From Saprospiraceae bacterium (GTDB lineage Bacteria; Bacteroidota; Bacteroidia; Chitinophagales; Saprospiraceae): a DNA stretch of 64,000 nucleotides. Below are positions 26,382 to 37,603 of this stretch, one piece after another. Location of the stretch: the NCBI GenBank assembly GCA_016717655.1, contig JADKFC010000001.1, forward strand, positions 434,001-498,000, given 5' to 3'. Positions within the stretch are counted from its first letter, which is position 1. Each line of letters opens with the position of its first letter. The notes under the pieces are model-generated. The model had not been told where the DNA came from. It saw only the letters and a list, made by a program, of their open reading frames with translations, and did no database searches. Made by a program: the position numbers and the translations under genes.

Positions 26382-26977
26382 TCCAGAGTTTTATTTGTAC
26401 AAATATGTAAAATGAGCTGTTGGATGGCCTAATTAAAACAGGTAGGGGTTAAAAATACTGGAAATCATATAGGGGATAGGGGTTAGGGGATAGTAGGGGA
26501 TAGGGACTAGGGGATAGGGACTAGTAGGGGATAGGGACTAGTAGGGGATAGGGACTAGGGAAGCAGATTTCTGAAATTTAGTATTTTCATCTATGAAATG
26601 GAGCAAAGAGTGACCCCAAATAGAAATTTATACGAGAAAAGAGGTTGGGATACTATTTTTTGACATTTAGATAATTGAGGTAATTAAGGTAATTAAGATG
26701 AGTTGCTCGTAAAGACAAAGTAAGACTTAATTTTCTTCATTTTCTTAATGTTGATTTTCCAAATTCCATTTATGGGGAGCAACTATTTATAAAGAAAAAT
26801 GAACATTCAAGATCCTGCATCCAAAGTCATTATCCCAGCGTACCTGAGGTGGTTATTCTTGGAATATTTAGGACAGAAAGGTTCATTAAGTTTCTGATGA
26901 TAAATGAAACATTAAAGAACCTAACTGCTCATAATGTTTGGCGAAATGGCATTGTATTTTCCTTTAAAGCCCCGTAT
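26382..26977. other. Gene-free interval holding a tandem array
   Basis: About 600 bp between the divergently placed ends of the Fn3 gene (5' side) and the giant exported gene (3' side). It contains the GGGGATAG array (separate entry) and a short local repeat ggtaattaa near 26,670-26,700. The remainder is AT-rich without a convincing frame. Confidence 0.6.
26470..26560 (+). repeat. taggggatagggac tandem array
   Basis: A clean array of taggggatagggac and tagtaggggatagggac units (14 and 17 bp), at least four near-identical copies in a row, preceded by a degenerate taggggataggggttagg copy. It is the same word family as the patch at 8491-8548, 18 kb away. Confidence 0.85.
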
Positions 26978-29900
26978 TTAATGTACTTCAAATTGCATAA
27001 TCTTTGAACTTCCCCAATCTTCTTCATCGTAATTATACGATTTATTTGCACGGAATTTTACCTTATTGGAAAAGCCATTTTGACCTGGGCCTTGAATAAG
27101 AGTTGAGTTTAAAATTGTATTGGTAATGGACTCAAGATTTTGGATGAAGGCAGAAACCTGACCACTACTTAAGGATTGATTATAATTGGCACTGCCTGTA
27201 GGTGGATTGCAGGTGTTTTCTACTATGTCAAGCCATTGTTCTCCAAAGTCAGCAAATTCCTGGGCGTCCTGGAGTACATCTTCGAGGATGTAATATTTGA
27301 GGGAGAACTCATTGGCATAGGATACATTGCTACCTGAACTATTGAAGGCCTGGTAATTGACCATGAAATTGTCATCCTCATCATCGTTTTGGAGGACGGT
27401 GCTGTTAATTGCAAAATCATTGAGGGTGGCATATAGATTTTCGGAATTGGACCAGGCAAAGTTGGTGGATGGAAGATAGGGGAAAAGCAGGGGTACTACT
27501 GAGCTGCTGCCTTGACTGCCCGATCCTCCATTGTTATTGTTATTATTATTTCCTGATTGGTTCTCATTGGTGCTGATACCACCCCCTGCTGATCCACCAG
27601 CTCCCTGGGTCTGGGCAATGCCAATACCTCCGGCTCCGTTTTGGGAGATGGTCACAGAGCTTTCACAACCGGTGGGTTCGCCCCTGTATTCATCATTGTA
27701 AACGGTGGCAAAATTGCCCAATTTGGGCTTGCTGAGGTTGGTATGGAAACCTGAAATAAAGGGATCTGCAATTTCAACCCTAGGCGGTGCCTTGTGCATT
27801 TCATGGAGATTTTCATCGTCCATTTTATATCCAAATATGTCATATTTATCAAAACCTTCGAAGTTGTCAAAATCGAGTTGATGGTAGTTATTCTGGGCAT
27901 CAACTGTGACTTCTGCACTTGCCATTTTATCAGCCAGGTTATTGAATCTGCTGGTTTCAAATTCAAAGGCATGGAGAAGGACTTCTCCGGCACTTACCTG
28001 GGTGAGGGCAGAAAGTTCCGGTAACTCAGGTTCTACCTTGTACTCAAAAGAGAGGCTATCCGCATTATAGGCTTGCAGCAAATTAGTATTAATTAAAGTT
28101 TTTCGTGCAAGAGAAGGGATACTGGAAAGTCCGGGCGTTGGCTTAGGCTTTCTCACTATTTGTACTACATACTCCTTATTGTTGTCGAGATTGGGTTTGT
28201 TCCAATTAAGGCGGAGATTGCCCGAATTGTAGTTTACGGTTTGTCTGTTTAATTCTTCACCCTGGTTGTCGCGGTATACCGCAAAATAATCAAACTCTCT
28301 GCCTCTCGTATCCTGGATGTAGTAATAGAGCTCGTTGATGTTGCTCTGGGTTTGCACATAGTGTCCACCAGTATCTTCGTTTTGCATGTAGAACTTCTGG
28401 TGCGTTATGGGTTTGGTTTTTCCTATATATTCCTGCGGCATGGGATAGGGCAGATCACCAGTGCGGAAGGTTATTTCTTTTTCTTCCTTCCACGTTTGAC
28501 CGTTGAGAGAGACCAGGACCTCATTGCCATTGTTTCTCTTTTCTATTGCCTTCACCACAATTTTCATTTTATATTCTTTGTGCCCCTGCGCACCATTGGT
28601 AGGGCCTAAGAGGTTCCGCGGTTTGTAAGTAGCACTTCTGCCATCCTCAGCTAGCAAATCATATTCGGTATCTCTTTGAGCTGAAGAACAGTTATTGCAT
28701 TCTGCAGTCAATTCAAATTTATCCAGAACGGGTTTAATTTCATGGATTTTACCATCCACATCCGGAATGGAAAGCCATTCATCTACAGGCACGGTAAAAC
28801 TTACAGAAGGTCTCACATTGGGATCGATATCTCTGTTTTCTTCTTCATTGGGATAATATTCTGCGATGATAGGAAAGTCAAAGGGACTTGTCTGAGGAGG
28901 CACGCATTTATCGCCAATAGAGATCATCATCCTGGCACTGCCTTTGATGGTACCGGCCAGTAAATTGTACTGCAAGATGGCACGACCATCCAGCCACATT
29001 GGATCAGGGCCACCTGCTTCGAGCATCATAGCAGCTATCAACTGGATGATTTTTACGTCAATTTCTTTGCCCAGGATCTTGCCTTTGACACCTATGGCAC
29101 CTTCAAGTCCTGCGTATGCTCTGCCAGATCCATACCAGCCATTGACCCCCGGATTTTGTACCACTCCATTAGAGGTGTAACAGGATTGACCATCTAAGTT
29201 GACCAACATGATGTCCATGCCTGTAAATATGCTAAGACTGGCATAAAAGATGGCTCTGATTTCACAAGAAGCCGTGACGTGGGCGCCCATAACCAGGCCG
29301 TGTCCACCTGATGCCTGGAGTGGATTTCTTTCATCTTCTTTGTCGCCGCCATCAAAACTGCCTTCATCAGAAGATTGCATACCAAAAAGGGTTGCCACTG
29401 CTCCCGGCGGAGGAGGAAGTTCTCCCGGAATATTCTGGCCCGTCATGAGGTACAGCATAGCCGAAAAGCCGGCATCGATGCCGAGGTGGTTGCCATTTTT
29501 CTGATTTTGAGATAGGTTGAATCCGGGCAAGTCAAAGACGATGCCACCCATGTCATTGATGTAGGGGTTGCCAGCGTTGAAAAACCAAAAGATGTCATCG
29601 CTGTCGCCATTGCTGTCTTCGCCTGGAAACTCGCTCTCAGGACCAATGGCAAAGCCCGAACGAATGAGGCGTTTGTTCAAGCCGGCACCATATAAAAGAT
29701 TGGGAATGATATTGGCATTGATTGTATTCTCGCCTAATAAACAGACCCTTGTACCTCCATTTCCATTGTCGGTAAAGGTAAGGGTAGTGCTGGATCTACC
29801 ATAAAGTCGGGCATCGTTCCTTTGGGCATAACTTAAGGCCATCGACCAAAAGTCACCACCAAATCCCAGAGATCTAAGGCCTGTTGTCACATTCCACTCT

Positions 29901-30133
29901 CCATATACATAGGGATCGATCATGAATACCTGATCTGCTGCAAGGTTCCAACTTGTATTAAATTTCAGAATTCTATTTCCATATACAGGAGTAGGTCGGT
30001 CAGCACTGGTTGATGTGGGCTCCGGGTTGGTAATTTGGTCCATGCTAACCACAAATTCAGGGCCGTTGCATTCCAGTAAATTCCTCCACCCAGGCCACAA
30101 AAAGTGGACAAGATTAAAATGGAGGCAAAACAT
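26978..30133 (-). pseudogene. Giant exported protein, C-terminal fragment (frame 3 of a broken gene)
   Basis: An open frame of 1051 codons whose first about 25 codons do not look native. The true coding signal in this frame begins near 30,060 (EFVVSMDQITNPEPTS). It continues with a long beta-rich region (YVYGEWNVTTGLRSLGFGG, SSTTLTFTDNGNGGTRVCLL), a Ser/Gly/Asn-rich linker (ENQSGNNNNNNNGGSGSQGS) and an all-beta end. It lacks its own signal peptide, so it is the downstream part of the gene that starts at 33,372. The upstream frames read into it through two shifts within 30,060-30,125. The complete protein would be over 2100 residues and secreted; it resembles the very long 'TANFOR'-type exported proteins of Bacteroidota that lie next to a porin (weak inference). 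Confidence 0.7.
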
Positions 30134-30980
30134 CTATTCCTGAAATGGGGGGAGGAACCGATAATCGGAACATGCCATCAAAATACCAATAGCCATAGTA
30201 TCTTCTGCTTCCAAATTCTCCTGCATCCGGGGTGCCGTATTTACCAAAACCGGCAATGAGGGAAGCAGTAAAGGTACCGAGGGTAAGTTCGACATCACCA
30301 TGGAATCCTTTTGTGCCATCTTCGTTGTTGGTAAGACACACCTCGCCTTTTACAACAAAGGGATCAAAGCCAATACCATCACCGTCAGAACCTCCAAACC
30401 GTCCACATTCCAAACCGATTCGATTTGGTTTAAACCGGGTTATTCCTTTATTATTGGTGGTTAGAGAATTCCAAACGTTGACCCTGGCGCCGATCATAAA
30501 ATCAAACATATCGGTACTCAAACTTACATCGAGGTCAAAATCGATGGATACTTCACCTCCTGAAAAACCAATGGCAATGTCATTGATGGAAATAGGAAAA
30601 CCATCCATATTTTCCTGCATCGAAGGTTCCTCCGGTAAGCCATTGGCCAGGAGTTCGTCCAAATCAGATACATCATACTCGTACCCTTCGAATCCTTCAA
30701 ATTCTGCAATGGGTCCCGTATATAAATCGCCGCAGGTTGCATCCGCCAGATCTATGCCAAAGCCAAAACAGCTGTGGGTGCCGTCGCTTACCATACTTTC
30801 AGTAACAAAGCCCTGTGTGGAGTTGTAATTAAACTGAAAATCGGCCAATCGGATCACCAGACCAGGGATGGCATCGGGCACTTCAATAGAAGCGGGCAAA
30901 TTTTCCATGACATCGATAACCATTTGTCCTTTCAAAAAGGTACCCACCTGGGCACCATTTTCACCCATGGTAAATTGCAC
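30114..30980 (-). pseudogene. Giant exported protein, middle fragment
   Basis: A frame of 288 codons from an internal ATG. The same frame is open and protein-like further upstream to about 31,145 (GDGDYLNYKAILTKEENN), so the ATG at 30,980 is not a true start. It carries repetitive beta-rich sequence (GYEYDVSDLDELLANGLPEE, FSGGEVSIDFDLDVSLS, GIGFDPFVVKGEVCL) that continues the theme of the fragments on both sides. It stops at 30,114 (LSVPPPISGIDVLPPF). The continuation then appears in another frame as FCGLGGGIYWNAT and then in the frame of the 26,978-30,133 piece. At least one base is missing or extra on each side. Confidence 0.7.
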
Positions 30981-31568
30981 ATAGGAATTGGGACAAAGGG
31001 CTGCCTTTGCCAGAGAAATGGGAACTGAAATCAGTGAATCGGGTAGGGCGATTGCCGTAAATTCAAATTGGTTGTTTTCTTCTTTCGTTAGAATGGCCTT
31101 GTAGTTTAGATAGTCTCCATCACCGGTAATGGGTAGGTTGATGCCCCATATAAGCCTCCGCTGATAAAGTCGTTTTGCACGATTTCAATTTTAAAGGTAT
31201 CGATGGAAAAGCCCCAGCCACTGAGATTGCCATCACCGGTTTCCAATAAGCCTGAAACCCCGATGTCCATTGTAAGCGTGGGGTCAAAGATGATGTTCTG
31301 CGCAAATGCACCTCTCCTTGTACCGTTGGTAAATTCTTTGGGACTCTTGATTTCTATGTTTTTATAAATACTCCTCTCCAGGTTGTAATGAGCGCCGGGT
31401 CACTGCCATAGATGGCCTAGGTATTATAGCCTTCCGGAAATTGCATTTGATCCGGATTTTCCAAATCAGACAAATCGAGGTAGGCATCTTGTGCAGGTTC
31501 GGTCCAACCAGCGAGACCTGTAACCTGGAAAGGATCCATGTCAAAGCCAAACATCATGTGGGTGCCTG
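30981..31568 (-). pseudogene. Giant exported protein, heavily broken segment with nonsense codon
   Basis: No long frame exists here, yet piecewise translation on the minus strand gives one continuous protein-like text. FSYAYNNNEAMTGTHMMFGF and WTEPAQDAYLDLSDLENPDQ lead to GYNT, a TAG stop at 31,417-31,419, then AIYGSDPALITTWRG. A frame change near 31,380 leads to IEIKSPKEFTNGTRRGAFAQ and SGLLETGDGNLSGWGFSIDT. Another frame change near 31,145 leads to INLPITGDGDYLNYKAIL. The segment joins the fragments at 31,569-32,627 and 30,114-30,980. Confidence 0.65.
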
Positions 31569-32627
31569 TCATTGCCTCATTGTTGTTATAAGCATAAGAG
31601 AAGTAGCCGGGTCATTGCGTTTGTCGAGTGTCATGCTAAATCTGCCCCTGGCTTTTCCGCTCCCGGCGTTTCCATTGTTGTCTGGAATAATGAGTGAGCG
31701 ATCAAAAGCCAATTCACCGCGAATGGCCATCGACTTCATGCCTTCGCAATTCATTTCTATATAGCAGTAGTTGTCTTTGATGGTTTGGTCGTCGCCCAAT
31801 CCACCAAAGGTTTTTATGTCGAGATCGCCAAAGCCTGTTCCTCTTTTTTCAAATGCCTGGTACAAGATGTATTCACCCCCAATGCCTGCAGGGGTAAGGC
31901 AAATGTCGTTGCCGGCAATAGACACCCAAAAATTTTCAGCAAGGCCTGATAACTCCAGTACATTGATCAAGGCAATGGAAGCTCTGTCAGGCTCAAATTT
32001 CATGTCAATGATGCCTAATGTAAACTGCCTGCCTTCGAGGTCCTGGTTGATCCCTAAAGGGACACCCGCTGCTTGACCGGCTGCCATATTGAAAAGACTG
32101 CGTGCAGTTGAAATCTCATCTGAAAGGGCTGCAAGAGAAGCGGAAGGGCATTCTGATTTACCCACAAAAAGAGTATTGTAGATGTCGCCAAGATCGTATT
32201 CTCCACCGCTTTCATCGATGGCTTTGGCAAAACCATCATAGACCCGACCGGCAGTATTTACTTTTAAGTTTTGGAAGGCAACGGCAATTTTCAAGTTGTT
32301 GAGCCAGGGTATTTCTACTGAAGCTGTACCTTCATAAGCCACCCCATTGTTGTTGGTGATTTCTATTTCGCGCATTACAAAATGTCCGATCTGCCATTCA
32401 GAAAAGGCAGAAGGATTGGAAGCATTATTGGTACTGATATTTGAGGTGTAATGACAATTTTCAAAACAATCCAGAAACGGCATTAGAGGCAGGTTCTTCT
32501 TCTTCATTGTCGTTGGGGTTAAAGCCAAACCAAAAGGTGCGGATTTCTGAATAACCATTGTTTCCAAACTGTACTTCATTGAAAGGATCAACGGCCCTGA
32601 TTCGAAGGCCATACTGGTGACCATCAA
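31569..32627 (-). pseudogene. Giant exported protein, second fragment
   Basis: The frame is open for 352 codons, but only the part after about 32,460 reads as native (CFENCHYTSNISTN, then IGHFVMREIEITNNNGVAYE). The first about 55 codons are the out-of-frame shadow of the N-terminal fragment. It contains a beta-rich domain (ENFWVSIAGNDICLTPAGIG, YCYIEMNCEGMKSMAIRGEL). The frame ends at 31,569 after NDPATSLMLITTMRQ. One base shift near 31,605 restores the sequence as GYFSYAYNNNEAM. It links to the N-terminal piece through a run of four A (plus strand 32,463-32,466), where one base too many converts SGLFENCHY into a stop. Confidence 0.7.
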
Positions 32628-33372
32628 TCATATCCCAGTCAGAACCATCGTTATTGTAGATATAGGTTTCATCGTAAACAACTTTATCGAGGAGGGCCTG
32701 AGCACTTCCATCCAAAAACAACAAGTCGAGGTCGCTTTGGGGGTATTCAGTAAGGTCAATGATTTTGATCTCGTATTCAAGCTGATCTCTTTTAGTAGGG
32801 TCTGATATAACAGGGTCCCAAAAAATAGTAAACACGTCGTTTGTAACCACTTCATCTTCATAGGGAGTGATGATGTTGAGCTGGTCTCCATAATAAATAG
32901 AGAACGGCATTGTACAGCCCGAAGAAAGTGGCAGGTTGTTGTTATTGAATTCGTACGCGTTGATGCACCACACATATTCACCTTCCGGCAGCATGCCATT
33001 GACATTGAGTTCCTGGGGTGGTATGCCAATGATTTCAAGATCATCAGAGGTGGCATCGTTGTAAAGTCCGGCTATTTCTTCGCCATTGAGATTGACTACA
33101 CCCAGAGGAGGAATGGTAACAGGAATGTCAGCCCTCAGTGAAGGCAGGGTCCGAATTAAAACACCATTGGAAGTACCCCTGATTTCTCCTAAAAAATAAA
33201 CGGTAACTTCCTGTTCGGTGTGGTTAATGGCTGTGATGGAGTAAGCTTGTGGATTGTTGAAATAGGCAGTAAATTCCCTGGGGTAGGGTGGCGTAAAATT
33301 GATGATGACCTCTATTGGTCTTTGACCCATAATGGGGAATGACAAAATTATCAAGGCCAAAATAAAGCCCAT
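32461..33372 (-). pseudogene. Giant exported protein, N-terminal fragment with signal peptide
   Basis: A frame of 303 codons with a true start and signal peptide (LALIILSFPIMGQ). The mature part begins with RPIEVIINFTPPYPREFTAY and contains YSITAINHTEQEVTVYFLGE, a WCINAYEFNN segment and an Fn3-like WDPVISDP...YEIKIIDLTEYP region. It stops at a TGA that a one-base change in a four-base A/T run would remove. The porin-like gene ends 48 bp upstream, so the order collagen-like, porin, giant protein suggests one minus-strand operon. A TANFOR-like N-terminus is my best guess for the family, with low certainty. Confidence 0.72.
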
Positions 33373-33420
33373 CTTTTTTCCCGTATTCCAAATATATGGT
33401 TCATCATTTCTCGACTTGTT

Positions 33421-35127
33421 TTAAAAACTTTGTGATAATTTAAGCGTACTCCTCCATTCAGTGTAGGACCTGTTGACGATACTTTCATTGATTCGGTAGA
33501 GGGTGGTCAGGGTAATAGACCTTTTGGGAGAAAAGCGATAATTGCCGTTGAGTGAAAGGTTGGAGGAAGTGCCGTCATTTAGCCCATTGTATTGATTAAA
33601 AAAGAGCTGTCCGCCCACATTGAGCATTAATTTTTTATCCAACAGTTTTTTGGCCACCCTCAAGCCCAGTCCATAACGTGTTTGATCCACGGTTCTGTAC
33701 TGGTACTGGTTGTAGTTTATGGATGGATAAATACTAAGTTCTTTTGGAGTAAAGGTAAGGCCATGACTCAATCCCACCAGTAAAGACCTTATATCTCCTA
33801 AGCTTTCATTCTGACTTTCATCTTTTACCGTATTGTAATTGAGGTAAAGCGTAAAATTCATCCTCTTGATTAGTCCAGGTACGGTATAATCAGCATTGAA
33901 GCCATATTGAGAAGAAACTGTGACAAATCTTAAAGTGTCATTAAGCTGGAGGATTTCATTCATGGACTCTGTCTGGTAGTTGGTGTACCTTAGTCCGAGG
34001 TTTAATTTTTCAGATGGCACTAGATTGATACCAGCATTGCCAATGACCCTATTTGCCGTTTGACTTCTGAGTTGGGTCAGGTTGTTGTGTTCCATTCCCA
34101 ATTGTCCATCAAATCTTAGTTTTCTTTTGAGGAGATTTAGGCCGGTAGTAAAGGTGATTTGTTCGATGTCGTTTTGGAAAAAATTGGCTGCCAGATTGGA
34201 GTAAAATGGGTCTACTCTTCGGTACTTAAATCCTATTTTATTTCCTCTTATTCTCAGATTGATCCCCCCATCACCGGCAAGAGAAAAACGGCTGGTTGAA
34301 TTGGCCTGAAATAAATCTTTGGCAAAGGCGGGTACCTCATTGCCATACTTAATGGTGAAGGTATCCAATGCATCGGCTGTATATGCAGAAAGACCCGTAT
34401 TGAGGAACAATTCTATTCTCTTAAACAATTCCAGTCCGGCATTCAAGCCCAGGGTAAGGTTCTCTTTGGGTGTCAACACCTGATAACCATAAAGCTGATT
34501 GACATCTCCACTGGGTGCAGGGCCATTGACATCATCAAAGGTCCTCACAGCCATCAGTTCAAGCTTACTTTTTGATTTTCGATAGCCAAACTTTGCTCCT
34601 TCAATGTTTCTTTCGTAGCCTGGAATCAGATTGGCACCATAAACCAGTGTATCTTTTATGGCCAGAGGATTTTGTAGTTTTCCTTTTAAAGCTGAAAAAT
34701 ACCATTTTCCGGGAGTTAGTTCCAGCCCTACTCCAAAAAAAGATCGACCTGATAGGGTGTAGGCTGAATAATTGATATTACTCCATCCTAAATGCAACTT
34801 AACCCACTTGTAACTTGGGCTTAAGCCCAATCTGTTGAAAGTATAATCATAACTGAATTAGGCATCTCTGTAACTACCGGTAATCGGGAGATTAATACCC
34901 TTGTATGCAAAATTAATTGTGCCCGCAACAGAATAGCTATAAGGACTTCTTCTACTGCTGATACCATTGACATCGTACACCTCACCACCAGCATTGAGGT
35001 TGCCTTTTACCGTCACTCTATCTTGTGCCCTTGCCCTGTTGAGTGAGGCAAGGACACAAAAAAAGAGGATTAAAACCCAACTCTTTGAGTCTGAAAATGG
35101 TAGTTTATTTGTAATCAGCTTTATCAT
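33421..35127 (-). pseudogene. Outer-membrane beta-barrel (porin-like) protein with an in-frame TAA
   Basis: The start at 35,127 gives MIKLITNK and a signal region ending in RARAQ. Then come GNLNAGGEVYDVNGISSRRS and FAYKGINLPITGSYRDA. A TAA at 34,858-34,860 breaks the frame. The same frame continues as FSYDYTFNRLGLSPSYKWVK and runs to 33,421 without another stop. The rest is alternating amphipathic strands of a barrel (FGYRKSKSKLELMAVRTFDD, LRIRGNKIGFKYRR, TEWRSTLKLSQSF), about 568 residues in all. The start overlaps the collagen-like gene's stop by ATGA. It could be a single-base error, since all other codons are open, or a real nonsense mutation. Fold and outer-membrane location are clear; the substrate is unknown. 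Confidence 0.8.
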
Positions 35128-37592
35128 TGGGCAACAATGAAAGCACATGGCCAGGCTGATCCGGAAGTTGCATGGATGATGGCACTTCCTCCTGAATAGG
35201 ATACCTCATATACTTTGGCAGTTGTTCTCGATGTTACCACAATGGCATTGTTAGATGAAGTAAGTGAATTGCCAGGTACTGTTATAACAACGTTGTCACT
35301 TTGAGTGGTAATCGTAAGACCATTGCTATAAGCCACAGCACCGTTTGAATTGACAGCGCCGGCTAAAACGCCTCCTCCGCCCCCACCGGTAGATGGTGTT
35401 ACGGGCTTCCATTGTCCTCCTGAGTAGGTGAGTACCTGACCTTCTGTAGGTACATTCGTTGAAATAGTGCGCCCCTTTATTTTATTTACCGATACATTTC
35501 CAAAGGTGCCGGAAATGTCTCCATCAAAAATGGTGGAATTGGTGAGATCATCGCCTGCATTGGTATCTCCGGTATTGGTGATGGTATTACTAGCTATACT
35601 AATTCCCGTTCCGGCCGTATAAGGAGTAGATCCTGCAGGTGTAACATACGACCATGAAGTGCCGTTGAAAACCATTACCTGTCCATTGGTAGGTGTACCT
35701 GCCGGCAGGTTTAAGTTTTTAATTTTATTGACTGTGATGTTGCCAAAGGTACCTGATACATCGCCATCAAACTGATCATTGTTATTGACATCGTCATTGG
35801 GATTGGTATCTCCGCTATTGGTGATAGTTCCTGATGCAATAGTTATACCTGTTCCTGCTGTGTAGGTGCCTGCCGGTCCTGCGGGACCCTGGGCGCCTTG
35901 TGGGCCTGTGGCACCTGGTGGCCCTGCTGGTCCAATGGGACCAATGTCTCCTTTGTCACCTTTATCGCCTTTTGCACCCTGAGTTCCTGCGGGACCTGTT
36001 GCTCCTGCCGGCCCTGTAGCACCCGCAACACCCGTAGCTCCAGTTGGTCCTGCTGGTCCCTGAGGTCCTGCTGGTCCTGTTTGTCCTGCCGGTCCGGTTG
36101 CGCCAGCTGCTCCCGTGGCCCCAGTAGGCCCTGCTGGACCTTGTGGCCCTGCCGGGCCGGTATCACCTTTATCCCCTTTGGCTCCGGTTGCACCCGTTGC
36201 ACCTGTTGCCCCAGTAGGCCCTGCTGGCCCTGCCGGTCCTGTTGCTCCTGCCGGACCTACCGCTCCGGTGGCTCCCATACTGCCAGTAGCGCCTTGTGGT
36301 CCTGCGGGTCCCTGAGGCCCTGCGGGTCCTGTTGCTCCTACTGCGCCAGTAGCACCGGTATCGCCTTTGTCACCTTTGGCACCCGTAGCTCCGGTAGCAC
36401 CCTGAGGTCCTGTCGGCCCTTGCGGACCAGCTGGACCCTGCAACCCTTGCAGCCCTTGAGCTCCCTGTGGGCCTTGGGGACCAATGGCACCCGTAGATCC
36501 AGTAGGTCCTTGTGGTCCTGCAGGTCCCTGAGCGCCCGTTGCTCCCATTGCGCCGGTTGCCCCCTGTGGTCCCGTTGCTCCTGTAGGCCCTGCCGGACCC
36601 TGTGGACCTTGCGGACCGGTGGGGCCCTGGATTTGACCTACGCCGTTCCAGACACTGCCATTCCACAAGTAGCCCACGCCGTTGCTCAATGATATGAACA
36701 TATCGCCAACATTGCCATTGTAATTGGCGGGTAGTGCATTGGGATTGGGTACAGTACCCACAATGCTAACCCCTGTGCCTGCCGGTCCCTGAGAGCCTGT
36801 TGGGCCTTGAGGCCCGGTAGCCCCTTGAGGTCCTTGTGGACCCGTATCTCCTTTAGGCCCAGTAGCGCCTGCTACTCCTTGTGAACCTTGTGCGCCTTGT
36901 AAGCCTTGTTCTCCTTTATCTCCTTTTTCACCCTTATCACCTTTAGGCCCCTGTGGACCCTGGATTTTACCAAGGTTTACCCATTTGCTGCCGTCCCAAA
37001 CATAGCCACCACCGTCGGAAATCACCACGATGAGATCACCTACATTTCCTTGGTAATTCTGAGGAAGGTCACCAGGTGTAGCCACTGAACCTACAACGGT
37101 AACACTATTTCCTTGTTGACCTTTTAGATTAACCCATGGCCCATAGCTACCATCAGGGTTTTCAAATCTGATGGCGGTGCCATCCCATTCGTGTTTCGGT
37201 GCAGGACCGGGCAAAGAACTGCCTGATTTTTCGGCATACAGTGCATAGGGTACCGTAGCCATGTTGATAGAGCCCAGGTCTATGCTTCCCTTGTTGCTGG
37301 AAACAGAGATGGAGTAGCTCGAACCCCCTTTAGACCAATCGATGGCTTTCAGAGCGGGTCCCCCCAGTTGAAGGTTGACTACCCCAAATTCATTGGTGGT
37401 TGCGGTTTGAGTATCGCTAAAATTGCCCCCATTGGTAGTGATGCTGATACTCACGCTTACAGATTCATTGGCCAAAGGTTTGCCATTTTCATCTTTAATC
37501 GAAGCCTGATAATTGATGACGTTGGGTGTTTGGGCCATCAACAATAAAGGCAGATTGAAAATAATCAGAAATAAGAAAATGTATTTTCTCAT
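35124..37592 (-). CDS. Secreted collagen-like (Gly-X-Y) repeat protein
   Basis: An 822-residue protein with a signal peptide (FLIIFNLPLLLMAQ). The N-terminal domain (NVINYQASIKDENGKPLANE, VNLQLGG, ATVPYALYAEKSG) is typical of Bacteroidota secreted proteins that precede fibre regions. Two Gly-X-Y blocks follow: a short one (GPQGPKGDKGEKGDKGE...) and a long one of roughly 300 residues rich in GPAGPTGATGA and GAKGDKGDTG. They are separated by repeated modules of the type NYQGNVGDLIVVISDGGGYV / NYNGNVGDMFISLSNGVGYL. After the collagen block there are two copies of a GTGI(T/S)IASxTITN(S/T)GDTN module and a beta-rich end. Despite 2.5 kb of repeats it is intact, in contrast to its neighbours. It lies 11 bp after the small T9SS gene. 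Confidence 0.88.
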   Translation of the reverse strand: MRKYIFLFLIIFNLPLLLMAQTPNVINYQASIKDENGKPLANESVSVSISITTNGGNFSDTQTATTNEFGVVNLQLGGPALKAIDWSKGGSSYSISVSSNKGSIDLGSINMATVPYALYAEKSGSSLPGPAPKHEWDGTAIRFENPDGSYGPWVNLKGQQGNSVTVVGSVATPGDLPQNYQGNVGDLIVVISDGGGYVWDGSKWVNLGKIQGPQGPKGDKGEKGDKGEQGLQGAQGSQGVAGATGPKGDTGPQGPQGATGPQGPTGSQGPAGTGVSIVGTVPNPNALPANYNGNVGDMFISLSNGVGYLWNGSVWNGVGQIQGPTGPQGPQGPAGPTGATGPQGATGAMGATGAQGPAGPQGPTGSTGAIGPQGPQGAQGLQGLQGPAGPQGPTGPQGATGATGAKGDKGDTGATGAVGATGPAGPQGPAGPQGATGSMGATGAVGPAGATGPAGPAGPTGATGATGATGAKGDKGDTGPAGPQGPAGPTGATGAAGATGPAGQTGPAGPQGPAGPTGATGVAGATGPAGATGPAGTQGAKGDKGDKGDIGPIGPAGPPGATGPQGAQGPAGPAGTYTAGTGITIASGTITNSGDTNPNDDVNNNDQFDGDVSGTFGNITVNKIKNLNLPAGTPTNGQVMVFNGTSWSYVTPAGSTPYTAGTGISIASNTITNTGDTNAGDDLTNSTIFDGDISGTFGNVSVNKIKGRTISTNVPTEGQVLTYSGGQWKPVTPSTGGGGGGVLAGAVNSNGAVAYSNGLTITTQSDNVVITVPGNSLTSSNNAIVVTSRTTAKVYEVSYSGGSAIIHATSGSAWPCAFIVAQ

Positions 37593-37603
37593 GGTTTAAA
37601 AAT

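Noticed and set aside
6250..34860. TAA/TAG read as glutamine (code change), because three in-frame stops (6250, 31,417, 34,858) could each replace Gln
   Set aside because: Many intact genes here end cleanly in TAA, TAG or TGA at the expected length, and conserved proteins such as the amidotransferase have no internal stops.
35898..36692. Plus-strand frame of 264 codons opposite the collagen-like gene
   Set aside because: It is rich in Cys, Ser and Trp and is the mirror of Gly-X-Y codons.
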